Positions 29,465-37,419 of a stretch of DNA of 64,000 nt are shown here, one piece after another. This stretch comes from Arthrobacter ruber (GTDB taxonomy: Bacteria; Actinomycetota; Actinomycetes; Actinomycetales; Micrococcaceae). Below the pieces are notes generated by a model that saw only the letters and a program-made list of their open reading frames with translations, was not told the origin of the DNA and did no database searches. The stretch spans positions 377,311-441,310 of the forward strand of contig NZ_PPTH01000017.1 in the NCBI RefSeq assembly GCF_002954225.1, in the 5' to 3' direction. Every line of letters begins with the position of its first letter. Position 1 is the stretch's first letter. Both the position numbers and the translations under genes were made by a program.

Positions 29465-29568
29465 CCTCCATCGGTCTGGCAGTAGCACCCTTCTGTCGCC
29501 GCCGGACGGCGGAGGCCAGGGTTGCTGCGGCGTCAGGGAGCCAGATCTCTCAGCCGCTCGGGATGGTC
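29465..29568 (-). promoter_or_regulatory. SAM-I (S-box) riboswitch of the metY operon
   Basis: The minus strand reads CCATC (P1), GAGCGGCTGAGAGATCTGG, GACGCCGCAGCAACC, a P3 hairpin, GGGTGCTACTGCCAGACC and GATGG (P1). These are the S-box core blocks in order, with the CAGCAACC and GGTGCTA signatures. P1 pairs 29562-29566 with 29468-29472, and the GGAGG ribosome binding site overlaps its 3' strand by two bases. SAM binding should therefore block translation of the 40-codon ORF and metY. A near-identical element lies at 37420-37584. Confidence 0.9.
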
Positions 29569-29758
29569 AGGAACGAGTGTGACACCGCCCCGCGGCGGAA
29601 CCAAACCATGTGTCGTCGGATGAGGCGGACGGCCGATTCCGGCGTCTTGACAATATTCACATCTGCACCAAAGACTTTGCCATGGGAGCGCTTCCACGGG
29701 GATACGGAGCGCGTCCCGCTCGGGCTCTCACGCCAAACGACCAGCACCATGAGGAGCA
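29569..29758 (+). promoter_or_regulatory. Divergent intergenic region, metY riboswitch versus GH6 gene
   Basis: Holds the promoter of the metY transcript (not resolved) and, on the plus strand, TTGACA at 29647-29652 in an AT-richer patch, a plausible -35 for the GH6 gene without a convincing -10. The CelR-like box at 29683 lies downstream of it. GAGGAG at 29751-29756 is the ribosome binding site of the GH6 gene. Confidence 0.5.
29683..29696. promoter_or_regulatory. CelR/CebR-like operator upstream of the GH6 cellulase
   Basis: TGGGAGCGCTTCCA differs at one base from TGGGAGCGCTCCCA, the known target of the LacI-family cellulose regulators CelR and CebR of actinobacteria. It lies 63 bases before a GH6 cellulase gene. 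The regulator gene itself is not in the window. Confidence 0.82.
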
Positions 29759-31048
29759 ATGATGCTCAGCATCGCCAGTAGATGTGCCATGACTCTTGCG
29801 CTCGCAGGGGTCCTCGCTTCCACCGCCTTCGCGGCCCTTCCGGCTGCGGCCCAGGGGCCCAAGGGCGGGCCCCTGCAGGGGGCCGGATCATCGCCCACCC
29901 AGTTCTACGTCCCGATGAAGAACCACTACCACGAGGCCCAGCGCCAGATCGCGGACCTCAGGTCCTCGGGTGACAAAGCGACCGCCGAGAAACTCAGCGC
30001 CATGGTCTCCACGCCGCAGGCCGTGTGGGTCACGGGCAATGATCCCGCAACGGTGACGCAAGAAGTGCGCAATACCACCCACCGTGCAGCCGGCAAGGGC
30101 CAGATGCCCGTGCTCGCCGCCTACAACCTCCCGTTCAGGGATTGCGCACAGTACTCGGCCGGTGGCGCCACCGATGTCGCGGGATACAAGGCCTGGATCG
30201 ACGCCCTCGCGGCAGGTATCCAGGATCGGGCCGCGATGATCGTGCTGGAGCCGGACGGACTCGGCATCATCCCCTGGCACCGCACGATCGACGGCAACCT
30301 CGAATGGTGCCAGCCCGCGGAGGCGAAGAGCGCGACCGCGGCCGCGGAGCGCTACGAGATGCTCAACTACGCGGTGGACGAGCTGAAGGCGCTGCCGAAC
30401 ACGAAGGTCTACCTCGACGGGACGCACAGTGCCTGGCTGGGTACGGGGGAGATCGCCAACCGCCTCGTGAAGGCCGGCGTGCAGAAGGCGGACGGATTCT
30501 TCCTCAACGTCTCCAACTACGAGCTGACCGAGCGGCAACTGAAGTACGGCTCCTGGGTGTCGCAGTGCATCTACTACGCCACGGAGATCGAGCCGGGCGC
30601 CCACGGTTCCTGCGCCGGCCAGTTCTACCCCGCCTCGCCCACGGACTTCTCGACCTGGGGCCTGACGGACGCCTGGTACGCCCAGAACGTCGCCGGTGCG
30701 CGCAACGCCCCGACCTCGGACGATCTCGCACACTTCGTGATCGACACCAGCCGCAACGGCCGCGGGCCCTGGGTCCCCGCCACCACCTACCCGGACCCCC
30801 AGGTGTGGTGCAATCCTCCCGCTCGCGGGCTCGGCTACCTGCCCACCTCGGACACGGGCCACGAGCTGGCGGACGCCTTCCTCTGGATCAAGGTACCCGG
30901 CGAGTCCGACGGCGAGTGCAGCCGCGGCCTGACGAACAACGGCGGGGTGGATCCCGCGTGGGGCCGGGTGGACCCCTCGGCCGGTGCATGGTTCCCCGAG
31001 CAGGCACTCGACCTGATCAAGAACGCCAGCGCGCCCGTCCGGCCGTAG
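29759..31048 (+). CDS. Secreted GH6 cellulase (endoglucanase/cellobiohydrolase)
   Basis: 429 residues including a Sec signal peptide cleaved near AALPAAAQ (about residue 32). Glycoside hydrolase family 6, inverting, acting on beta-1,4-glucan. Visible family features are MIVLEPDGLGIIPWH (catalytic-acid aspartate), VYLDGTHSAWLG, GFFLNVSNYELTERQLKYGS, FVIDTSRNGRGPW, VWCNPPARGLG and the WIKVPGESDGEC end motif. No carbohydrate-binding module is present, so only the catalytic domain is made. ATG 29759 and ATG 29762 are both possible behind GAGGAG. Its CelR-like box implies induction by cellobiose-type sugars. Confidence 0.93.
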   Translation: MMLSIASRCAMTLALAGVLASTAFAALPAAAQGPKGGPLQGAGSSPTQFYVPMKNHYHEAQRQIADLRSSGDKATAEKLSAMVSTPQAVWVTGNDPATVTQEVRNTTHRAAGKGQMPVLAAYNLPFRDCAQYSAGGATDVAGYKAWIDALAAGIQDRAAMIVLEPDGLGIIPWHRTIDGNLEWCQPAEAKSATAAAERYEMLNYAVDELKALPNTKVYLDGTHSAWLGTGEIANRLVKAGVQKADGFFLNVSNYELTERQLKYGSWVSQCIYYATEIEPGAHGSCAGQFYPASPTDFSTWGLTDAWYAQNVAGARNAPTSDDLAHFVIDTSRNGRGPWVPATTYPDPQVWCNPPARGLGYLPTSDTGHELADAFLWIKVPGESDGECSRGLTNNGGVDPAWGRVDPSAGAWFPEQALDLIKNASAPVRP

Positions 31049-31059
31049 CGCAGTCCGGA

Positions 31060-31088
31060 GTGTGCGCGGTACCACAGCCCGCGCACAC
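31060..31088 (+). terminator. Hairpin after the GH6 gene
   Basis: A perfect ten-base GC stem (31060-31069 with 31079-31088) with a nine-base loop begins 12 bases after the GH6 stop. No T-run. It ends ten bases before the -10 box of the next gene. Confidence 0.65.
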
Positions 31089-31098
31089 CCCGGCCGCC

Positions 31099-31110
31099 TA
31101 GGCTGGACCC
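31099..31110 (+). promoter_or_regulatory. Leaderless-type promoter of the small membrane protein gene
   Basis: TAGGCT (31099-31104) ends exactly six bases before the ATG at 31111, with no ribosome binding site between. Same geometry as at pyrE, the SpoU gene and the ABC exporter. Confidence 0.5.
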
Positions 31111-31347
31111 ATGGAGGATTGGCGGTCGGCACAGCGTGCCCCGGAACGCAGGCTCTGGGGCACGCTGTGCTGCGTCGGCGTGGCCCTGACGGTGGCCGTC
31201 GCGAGCAGCATCGTGGGGGCGGCGGTCAGCCCGACACCGATCCCGGGAGGGTGGTTCTACCTCCAGCAGTCCGTCCTGCTCACGCTCGGCGCCGCAGGAA
31301 CGGCGCTCGCGTTCCGCCGCTTCGCCAGTGCCGGAAGGGCAGGGTAA
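31111..31347 (+). CDS. Small two-helix membrane protein
   Basis: 78 residues. A charged N-terminus (EDWRSAQRAPERR) precedes two hydrophobic segments, about residues 17-38 and 50-67, and the tail is FRRFASAGRAG. Both ends are probably cytoplasmic. I do not recognise a family. The leaderless-type promoter and the clean codon pattern support it as real. Confidence 0.6.
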   Translation: MEDWRSAQRAPERRLWGTLCCVGVALTVAVASSIVGAAVSPTPIPGGWFYLQQSVLLTLGAAGTALAFRRFASAGRAG

Positions 31348-31419
31348 CCGGCGTTATGCGAATGTGACAAACCGTTCGAGCAGTGGCTATCGTCGTCGAG
31401 TGCCTCCGTCTCAGTGAGG

Positions 31420-31634
31420 CTCTCCCGGACGGAATGCCGAGCCCTGCCGTCGTCCTGGACACGTTCGCAAACATCACGGCGGGGACGGGGGAACCACAGT
31501 TCCAGCGGACGTGCAGCACCAGCTGCCATCGTCCTTGGGGTTAAGTCGCATCGCATCGCCCTACCGGCCGATGCCCGCGCCCGGGTGACTCCCATCCGAA
31601 CCCGACAGCTCACCCCGCAGGCATGGGAGAGGTA
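31420..31634 (+). promoter_or_regulatory. ydaO-type c-di-AMP riboswitch
   Basis: The leader contains the ydaO core blocks in order: ATGCCGAGCCCTGCCG (31434-31449), GGCGGGGACGGGGGAACCA, TTGGGGTTAA, then CCGACAGCTCACCCCG and GCATGGGAGAGG near the 3' end. Boundaries are approximate. In actinobacteria this class usually precedes cell-wall hydrolase genes of the NlpC/P60 or Rpf type, exactly the gene found here. GAGAGG next to the aptamer end would serve as the ribosome binding site, so c-di-AMP could act on translation as well as on transcription. Confidence 0.87.
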
Positions 31635-31641
31635 TACAACC

Positions 31642-32589
31642 ATGTCAGTTAAGACTTCACCGGCGCGCCACCGTGCCGACATCGACGGCAACCTCGCACT
31701 GCAGGGCCTGTCCCGCGCCGCGAAGGCCCACGCAACCACCGTCGGCCGTCCTGTTGCCGTCGTGGCCGTCACGTCGGGCCTCGCGCTCAGCGCCGTCGGC
31801 ACCGCCAACGCCAGCTCGTACACCGAGCAGGGCACGACGACCGCCCCGGCGGCCGTCGCAGCGCCCGTGGCCGCAGCACCTGTAGCCGCTCCGGCTGCAG
31901 CCCCCGCCGTCGCTGCTGCTCCGGCCGCAGCGACCCACACCGTCGTCGCCGGCGACACCCTCGGTGCCATCTCCGCCCGCCACGGCGCTGACCTCAACGC
32001 GGTCCTCGCAGTGAACGGGCTGTCCCTCGCCTCGATCATCTTCCCGGGCGACTCCATCGTGATCCCCACGGGTGGAGCCGTCCAGGCACCCGCGCAGACG
32101 GTGTCCGTACCTGTCGCCGTCGCTCCCGCAGCCCCCGTGCAGCAGGCAGCAGCCGTCGCCCCGGCGCCGGTCGTGCACCAGGCGGCAGCCGTCGCACCCG
32201 CACCCGCCGTGTCCGCTGCGCCGGGCTCGAGCGTCTACCTCGCCTCGGCGGAGATCACCCCGGCCGCGACCCCCAGCGGCGTCGGCGGAACCCTCCTGGC
32301 CTCCGCCCAGGCGCAGCTCGCAGCCGGAGCGGTGCAGGACTGCACCGTCCTGGTCGAGAACGCACTGCGTGCGGCCGGCATCTCCGTGGGCGATCTCGGC
32401 CCCTCGCAGTTCTTCCAGTTCGGAACGCGCGTGTCCACTCCCGCCCCCGGCGACATCGTCATCACCGGTGGCCACGTGGCCATCTACGCCGGCGGTGGCC
32501 AGGTCATCAGCAGCGGCATGAACGGGTCGAACCTCACCATGCAGCACCCCCTCTCGGATCTCGCGGGAGCATCCTTCGTCCGGGTCTAG
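31642..32589 (+). CDS. Secreted LysM protein with NlpC/P60-like peptidase domain
   Basis: 315 residues, cell-wall hydrolase. A long signal-peptide region (PVAVVAVTSGLALSAVGTANA, cut after about residue 56) is followed by an Ala/Pro-rich linker. One LysM domain (HTVVAGDTLGAISARHGADL to FPGDSIVIP, about residues 98-142) binds peptidoglycan. A second Ala/Pro/Val linker leads to a C-terminal NlpC/P60-like domain with candidate Cys234 (QDCTVLVENAL) and His278 (ITGGHVAIYAGGG). Regulated by the c-di-AMP riboswitch just upstream. Expected activity is cleavage of peptidoglycan stem peptides. Confidence 0.87.
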   Translation: MSVKTSPARHRADIDGNLALQGLSRAAKAHATTVGRPVAVVAVTSGLALSAVGTANASSYTEQGTTTAPAAVAAPVAAAPVAAPAAAPAVAAAPAAATHTVVAGDTLGAISARHGADLNAVLAVNGLSLASIIFPGDSIVIPTGGAVQAPAQTVSVPVAVAPAAPVQQAAAVAPAPVVHQAAAVAPAPAVSAAPGSSVYLASAEITPAATPSGVGGTLLASAQAQLAAGAVQDCTVLVENALRAAGISVGDLGPSQFFQFGTRVSTPAPGDIVITGGHVAIYAGGGQVISSGMNGSNLTMQHPLSDLAGASFVRV

Positions 32590-32610
32590 TACCTGAACGG
32601 ACCACACACG

Positions 32611-32655
32611 GGAAGCGGCAGGTGCTTGGACGGGGCGCCTGCCGCTTCCTTCTTT
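32611..32655. terminator. Terminator after the LysM gene, also facing acs
   Basis: A perfect 12-base stem (32611-32622 with 32638-32649) with a 15-base loop, followed on the plus strand by TTCTTT. It lies between convergent genes and may serve both strands. Confidence 0.8.
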
Positions 32656-32667
32656 AACGGGTGGTCC

Positions 32668-34617
32668 TCAGCGGCGTGCTGCCAGGACGCCCTGGATCCC
32701 CGGGATGCAGGCCTCGTTCTGGAGGGAGGTGGTGTCCCCGAGCGGGGCCCCCTCGTAGAGCTGCGTGAGCAGGCGCCGCATGATCTTCCCCGAGCGCGTC
32801 TTGGGCACATCGGGCACCACGACGACGGCCGACGGCCGCGCGATCGGCCCGATCACCTCGGCCACGTGGGCGCGCAGCGTGGCCGTGACGTCCCCGCCCG
32901 GGCCGGATCCCGCGCCGAGCACCACGAACGCGGCGATGGCATGACCCGTCAGCGGGTCGGAGATCGGACACACGCCGGCCTCCGTGACGAGCGGGTGGGC
33001 CACGAGCGCCGACTCGATCTCGATCGTCGACAGGCGGTGGCCGGAGACGTTGATGACGTCGTCCACACGCCCCAGGATCCAGGTGTCGCCGTCGTCGTCG
33101 TACCGCGCGCCGTCGCCGGCGAGGAACCAGCCGTGGACTGCGAACTTCCGCCAGTAGGAGTCGAGGTAGCGCTGGGGGTTCCCCCACACCGTCCGGGCCA
33201 TGGCCGGTCCGTGGCGGTCGACGACGATCAGCCCCTGCACGCCCGGCGGAACGGTCCGGCCGTCCTCGTCGACGATGCGCGTGCCGACCCCGGGCAGGGC
33301 ACGTGCCGCGCAGCCGGGCTTGAAGTCCGCGTCGGTGGGGCTCGGGGAGAGCACGGTGGCCCCGGTCTCGGACTGCCACCAGGTGTCGACGACGGGCACC
33401 TCGTCGCGGCCCAGGTTCCTGCGGAACCAGCGCCACGCCTCGGGGTTCACGGCCTCGCCCACGGTGCCGAGCACGCGGATGCTCGAGAGGTCGTAGGAAG
33501 CCGGGACGCCGTCGGGGAACCAGCCCATGAGCGAGCGGACCAGGGTGGGCGCGGTGTAGTAGCTCGTGACGCCGTAGCGTTCGATGATCTCGAAGTGGCG
33601 GCCCGGGTGCGGCGTGTCGGGAGTGCCCTCGAAGAGGACCTGCGTGGCGCCGTTGGACAGCGGCCCGTACAGCTCGTAGGTGTGCGCGGTGACCCATGCG
33701 AGGTCGGCGGTGCACCAGTGCACGTCGCGGTCGCGCTGCGACGGATCAGGATGGCCGAAGAGATGCTCGAAGCTCCAGGACGCCTGGGTCAGGTAGCCGC
33801 CGGAGGTGTGCACGAGGCCCTTCGGCTTCCCGGTGGTCCCCGAGGTGTACATGATGAACAGCGGCGTCTCGGCGTCGAACGCCTCCGGGTCGTGGCGCGG
33901 TGAGGCGGTGTCGACGACGTCGTGCCACCACACGTCGCGGCCCTCGGTCCAGCTGACCGCGGACCCCGTCCGCCGGACCACCAGGACGTGCTCGACGCTT
34001 CCCACGCCCGCGACGGCGGCATCGGCGTTGTCCTTCACGGCCACGGCCGTACCGCGGCGGTACTGTCCGTCGGTGGTGACGAGCAGCTTCGCCCCGGTGT
34101 CCTCGACGCGGAAGCGCAGCGCCTCGGCCGAGAACCCGCCGAACACGAGGGAGTGCACGGCCCCGATCCGGGCGCAGGCGAGGGTGACGACCACCGTCTC
34201 CACGAGTACGGGAAGGTAGACGACCACGCGGTCGCCCGGGCCGATGCCCAGGCCCAGCAGGGCGTTCGCGGCGCGGGACACCTCGTCCTGCAGCCGGGCG
34301 TAGGTGATGGTCCGGCGGTCGCCCGGCTCACCCTCGAAGTGGAGGGCCACGCGGTCACCGTTCCCGGCGCGCACGTGCCGGTCCACGCAGTTCGCGGCGA
34401 CGTTGAGCGTGCCGCCGGCGAACCACTCGATGACGGGGACGCTGAGCGTCCCGTCCTCCTGCGGAGCGGCCTTCCGGAACGTGTGGACCGTGTCCCACGG
34501 CGTGTCCCAGTCGAGCCGGCCGGCCTGTTCGGCCCAGAACGCGAGCCGTCCGGCCTCGTCCTGCAGGGCCGCCGGGTCGTCCGCCGTCGTGCCTGCCGGC
34601 GCCGTACCTACGCCCAC
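32668..34617 (-). CDS. acs: AMP-forming acetyl-CoA synthetase
   Basis: 649 residues, close to the usual 650. Activates acetate to acetyl-AMP and then acetyl-CoA. Family marks are the P-loop-like YTSGTTGKPKGLVHT near residue 260, the acetate-pocket motif DTWWQSETG, GRVDDVINVSGHRLST, and TRSGKIMRRLL, whose lysine is the conserved acetylation-controlled residue. GTG 34617 was chosen; it overlaps the permease stop by ten bases. The gene is the last of an operon that starts at a SAM riboswitch, an unexpected context for acs. WWQSETG favours acetate or propionate. Confidence 0.92.
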   Translation of the reverse strand: MGVGTAPAGTTADDPAALQDEAGRLAFWAEQAGRLDWDTPWDTVHTFRKAAPQEDGTLSVPVIEWFAGGTLNVAANCVDRHVRAGNGDRVALHFEGEPGDRRTITYARLQDEVSRAANALLGLGIGPGDRVVVYLPVLVETVVVTLACARIGAVHSLVFGGFSAEALRFRVEDTGAKLLVTTDGQYRRGTAVAVKDNADAAVAGVGSVEHVLVVRRTGSAVSWTEGRDVWWHDVVDTASPRHDPEAFDAETPLFIMYTSGTTGKPKGLVHTSGGYLTQASWSFEHLFGHPDPSQRDRDVHWCTADLAWVTAHTYELYGPLSNGATQVLFEGTPDTPHPGRHFEIIERYGVTSYYTAPTLVRSLMGWFPDGVPASYDLSSIRVLGTVGEAVNPEAWRWFRRNLGRDEVPVVDTWWQSETGATVLSPSPTDADFKPGCAARALPGVGTRIVDEDGRTVPPGVQGLIVVDRHGPAMARTVWGNPQRYLDSYWRKFAVHGWFLAGDGARYDDDGDTWILGRVDDVINVSGHRLSTIEIESALVAHPLVTEAGVCPISDPLTGHAIAAFVVLGAGSGPGGDVTATLRAHVAEVIGPIARPSAVVVVPDVPKTRSGKIMRRLLTQLYEGAPLGDTTSLQNEACIPGIQGVLAARR

Positions 34618-35477
34618 CGGCGCACCGCCCAGCGCTCGGCGATGCCGAGGAGCGCGTCCGTCGTCTTGCCCAGGACCGCCAGCAGGATGATCGCCAGGAT
34701 GATGCGGTCCACGCGGCCCGAGTACTGCGAGTCGGTGAGCAGGAAGCCGAGTCCCATCGACGACGCGATCAGTTCGGCCGCCACGAGGAACAGCCAGGAC
34801 TGCGCGAGGGCCAGCCGGAGGCCGGAGAACAGGGCGGGGACGACGGCGGGGAGCTGCACCGTGGTCAGCAGGCGGACGCCGTTCAGTCCGAAGGCCCGCG
34901 CCGCCTCGACGAGGTTGCGGTCCACGTGCCGCAGCCCGAGGTACAGCGTGGTGAACACGGGGAAGAACGCGCCGATGCTGATCAGCGTGACCTTGGAGTC
35001 CTCGTTGATGCCGATCCACAGGACCAGCAGCGGGACCCATGCCAGTGACGGGACCGCCCGGAGGGCTCCGACGGTGGGGGTGAGCAGGACGTCGGCGATG
35101 CGGGAGAGTCCCAGCAGCGCACCGGCCAGCACGCCGAGCGCGGAGCCGATGAGGAATCCGAGGAGCACGCGCTGGGTGGAGATGAGGATGTGCGTGGCGA
35201 GCTGGCCGCGCTCGGCCAGATCGACGGCGGCGGCGAGGACAGACGCCGGCGACGGCAGCTGCGAGGGCCGGAAGAATCCCGAGGCCGTGCTGAGGTGCCA
35301 GGCGAGCAGGATCAGCACCGGGACGACGAGTCCGAGCAGGACGACGCCGATGCGCCGACCCGGTACGCGCGTCCGCCCGCCCCTGGCCGCAGGCCCGGCC
35401 ACCGGGGAGCCGGCGGCCCCGTGGCCCTCTTCGCTGACGGGTGTCGCGCTGCTGCCCGTGAGGTGCTCGGCACTCAT
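34608..35477 (-). CDS. SsuC/TauC-type ABC transporter permease
   Basis: 289 residues, six predicted membrane helices after a 40-residue charged leader. The EAA loop is EAARAFGLNGVRLLTTVQLP, typical of the nitrate/sulfonate/taurine permease family. ATG 35477 overlaps the TGA of the binding-protein gene (ATGA), and its stop lies inside the start of acs. SAM-riboswitch control of the operon points to a sulfur-containing substrate. Confidence 0.9.
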   Translation of the reverse strand: MSAEHLTGSSATPVSEEGHGAAGSPVAGPAARGGRTRVPGRRIGVVLLGLVVPVLILLAWHLSTASGFFRPSQLPSPASVLAAAVDLAERGQLATHILISTQRVLLGFLIGSALGVLAGALLGLSRIADVLLTPTVGALRAVPSLAWVPLLVLWIGINEDSKVTLISIGAFFPVFTTLYLGLRHVDRNLVEAARAFGLNGVRLLTTVQLPAVVPALFSGLRLALAQSWLFLVAAELIASSMGLGFLLTDSQYSGRVDRIILAIILLAVLGKTTDALLGIAERWAVRRWA

Positions 35478-36517
35478 GAATCGGAACCGATGGACGCCGG
35501 GTCGGCCTTCTCGACGAGCGAGGCGTCGAACAGGGACCCGAGGGCGTCGTCGATCTGCTGCTGGGTCTGCACGTCGCCGGTCTCCACGAACACGGGGCCG
35601 ATCTTCTCGAGCACGCTGCGCTGCGCGTCACCCGGCGCCGGATCGACCTCGAGGTTGGTCCGGTCGATGATCACCGCGGTGGCGACGGCCGGGTCGATCG
35701 CGGCGACCTCGGCGAGGATGGCGGCGGTCTCCTCGGGGTTCTCCTTGGCCCACTCGCGGGCCTTCTCGTAGGCGTCGACCACGGTCTGCGCGACGTCGGG
35801 CTTCTCCGCGAGGAAGTCCTCCGTGGCGTTGAGGAAGCCATAGGTGTTGTAGTCGATGTCGCGGAAGAACAGCTGGGCGCCGTCCTGCTCGGCGGCGGCC
35901 ATGATCGGATCGAGGCCGGACCACGCGTCGACGGCGCCGCTGGCGAGAGCCGCGCGGCCGTCGGCGTGCTGCAGGTTCTCGATGGTGACCTCGGACTGGT
36001 CCACGCCGGCGGCCTCGAGGGCCTGCAGCAGGAAGAAGTAGGGGTCGGTGCCGCGGGTCGCCGCGACCGACCTGCCGCGCAGGTCCTCCACGCTCGTGAT
36101 GCCCGAGTCCGGCAGGGTCACGAGCGCCGCCCACTCGGGCTGCGAGTAGATGTCGATGGCCTTGATGGGCGAGCCGTTGGAGCGGGCGAGCAGCGCGGCC
36201 GAACCCGCCGTCGAGCCGACGTCGATGGCACCGGCGCGGAGCGCCTCGTTGGCCTTGTTCGACCCGGCGGACTGCACCCAGTTGACGGTGATGTCCTGGG
36301 CGGCGAGCTCCTCCTCCAGCCAGCCCTGGTCCTTGATGATCAGGCTCAGGGGGTTGTAGGTGGCGAAGTCGATGTTCAGGGCGCCGCCTTCCGTGGCGGC
36401 GGCGCCATCGGCCACTGCCTGCGTGTCGGCGGCGTTCTCGCCGGCCAGGCAGCCGCTGAGGCTCAGCGGGAGGGCGGTGGCGAGGGCGAGGGTCGGCAGG
36501 AGGGCGCGGCGGTTCAT
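35474..36517 (-). CDS. SsuA/TauA-type substrate-binding lipoprotein
   Basis: 347 residues, lipoprotein signal peptide with lipobox LSGC (cysteine near residue 23). The mature domain matches the sulfonate/nitrate/taurine binding family (DFATYNPLSLIIKDQGWLEE, GAIDVGSTAGSAALLARSNG, VEDLRGRSVAATRGTDPYFF, GAVDAWSGLDPIMAAAE). Binding of an aliphatic sulfonate or another organosulfur acid is inferred from family and riboswitch. Unusually for such operons, the ATPase gene precedes it, 87 bases upstream. Confidence 0.9.
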   Translation of the reverse strand: MNRRALLPTLALATALPLSLSGCLAGENAADTQAVADGAAATEGGALNIDFATYNPLSLIIKDQGWLEEELAAQDITVNWVQSAGSNKANEALRAGAIDVGSTAGSAALLARSNGSPIKAIDIYSQPEWAALVTLPDSGITSVEDLRGRSVAATRGTDPYFFLLQALEAAGVDQSEVTIENLQHADGRAALASGAVDAWSGLDPIMAAAEQDGAQLFFRDIDYNTYGFLNATEDFLAEKPDVAQTVVDAYEKAREWAKENPEETAAILAEVAAIDPAVATAVIIDRTNLEVDPAPGDAQRSVLEKIGPVFVETGDVQTQQQIDDALGSLFDASLVEKADPASIGSDS

Positions 36518-36604
36518 GGTGGTCCTTTGCTGGATGGAGCGGGAAGAGGAAGGCAGGGGGCTCCCGCCGTACGACGACGGCGGAACGGGGTGGGAATGCC
36601 CGGG

Positions 36605-37414
36605 CTAGTGCCCGGTCACACCGAGCAGGGAGAGCAGGGAGCTCCGGAGCGCTCCGAGGTCCGAGGCGTTGCGATCCCGTGGCCGGGATCCGGGGACGGT
36701 GACGAGCTCCGCGACGGTCGAGCCGTCTCCGCCCTCGCCCCGTCCGAGGACGAGGACCCGGTCCGCGAGCTGGAGGGCCTCGTCGACGTCGTGCGTGACG
36801 AGCAGCACCGTGGTGGGCTGCGCGCGGTGGATGTCGAGCAGGAGGTCCTGCATCTTGATGCGCGTCAGGGCGTCGAGGGCGCCGAAGGGCTCGTCGAGCA
36901 GGAGCACACCCGGGTTGCGGGCCAGCGCGCGGGCCAGCGACGTGCGCTGCGCCATGCCGCCGGAGACCTCGCGAGGCCGGTGCTTGGCGAACGTGTCGAG
37001 CCCCACGAGCTTCAGGAGTTCGAGGACCCTGGCCTTGCCGGCACTGGCGCTGGAGGACTTCGGCAGCCCGATCGCCACATTGGCCTGCAGCGTGTGCCAC
37101 GGCAGCAGCCGGGGCTCCTGGAACGCGACGGCGCAACGTTCGTCGATGCCGGTGACGGGCGTCCCGTCGATCAGGACCTCGCCGCTGTCGGGGATGTCGA
37201 GGCCGGCGGCCGCGCGCAGGAGCGTGGACTTGCCGCAGCCGCTCGTGCCGAGGATGGCCAGGATCTCTCCCGGCTTCACCTCCACGGTGACGTCGCGCAG
37301 GACGGTGCGCCGGTCCGTGGGCGAGCCGAAGCTGCGGCCGAGCCCGGCGAAGTGGACGCCGAGGGCCTGCTTGGTGGAGGGCTGGGTGCTGCCGGGTGCC
37401 AGAACAACGGTCAT
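36605..37414 (-). CDS. SsuB/TauB-type ABC transporter ATP-binding protein
   Basis: 269 residues. Walker A GTSGCGKSTLLRAAAG near residue 55, signature VSGGMAQRTSLARAL, Walker B GVLLLDEPFGALDALTR and H-loop VLLVTHDVDEAL; QEPRLLPW in the Q-loop is typical of the nitrate/sulfonate branch. First gene of the riboswitch-led operon. Its ATG lies five bases after a GGAG that overlaps the P1 helix of the SAM aptamer. Confidence 0.92.
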   Translation of the reverse strand: MTVVLAPGSTQPSTKQALGVHFAGLGRSFGSPTDRRTVLRDVTVEVKPGEILAILGTSGCGKSTLLRAAAGLDIPDSGEVLIDGTPVTGIDERCAVAFQEPRLLPWHTLQANVAIGLPKSSSASAGKARVLELLKLVGLDTFAKHRPREVSGGMAQRTSLARALARNPGVLLLDEPFGALDALTRIKMQDLLLDIHRAQPTTVLLVTHDVDEALQLADRVLVLGRGEGGDGSTVAELVTVPGSRPRDRNASDLGALRSSLLSLLGVTGH

Positions 37415-37419
37415 GGTGT

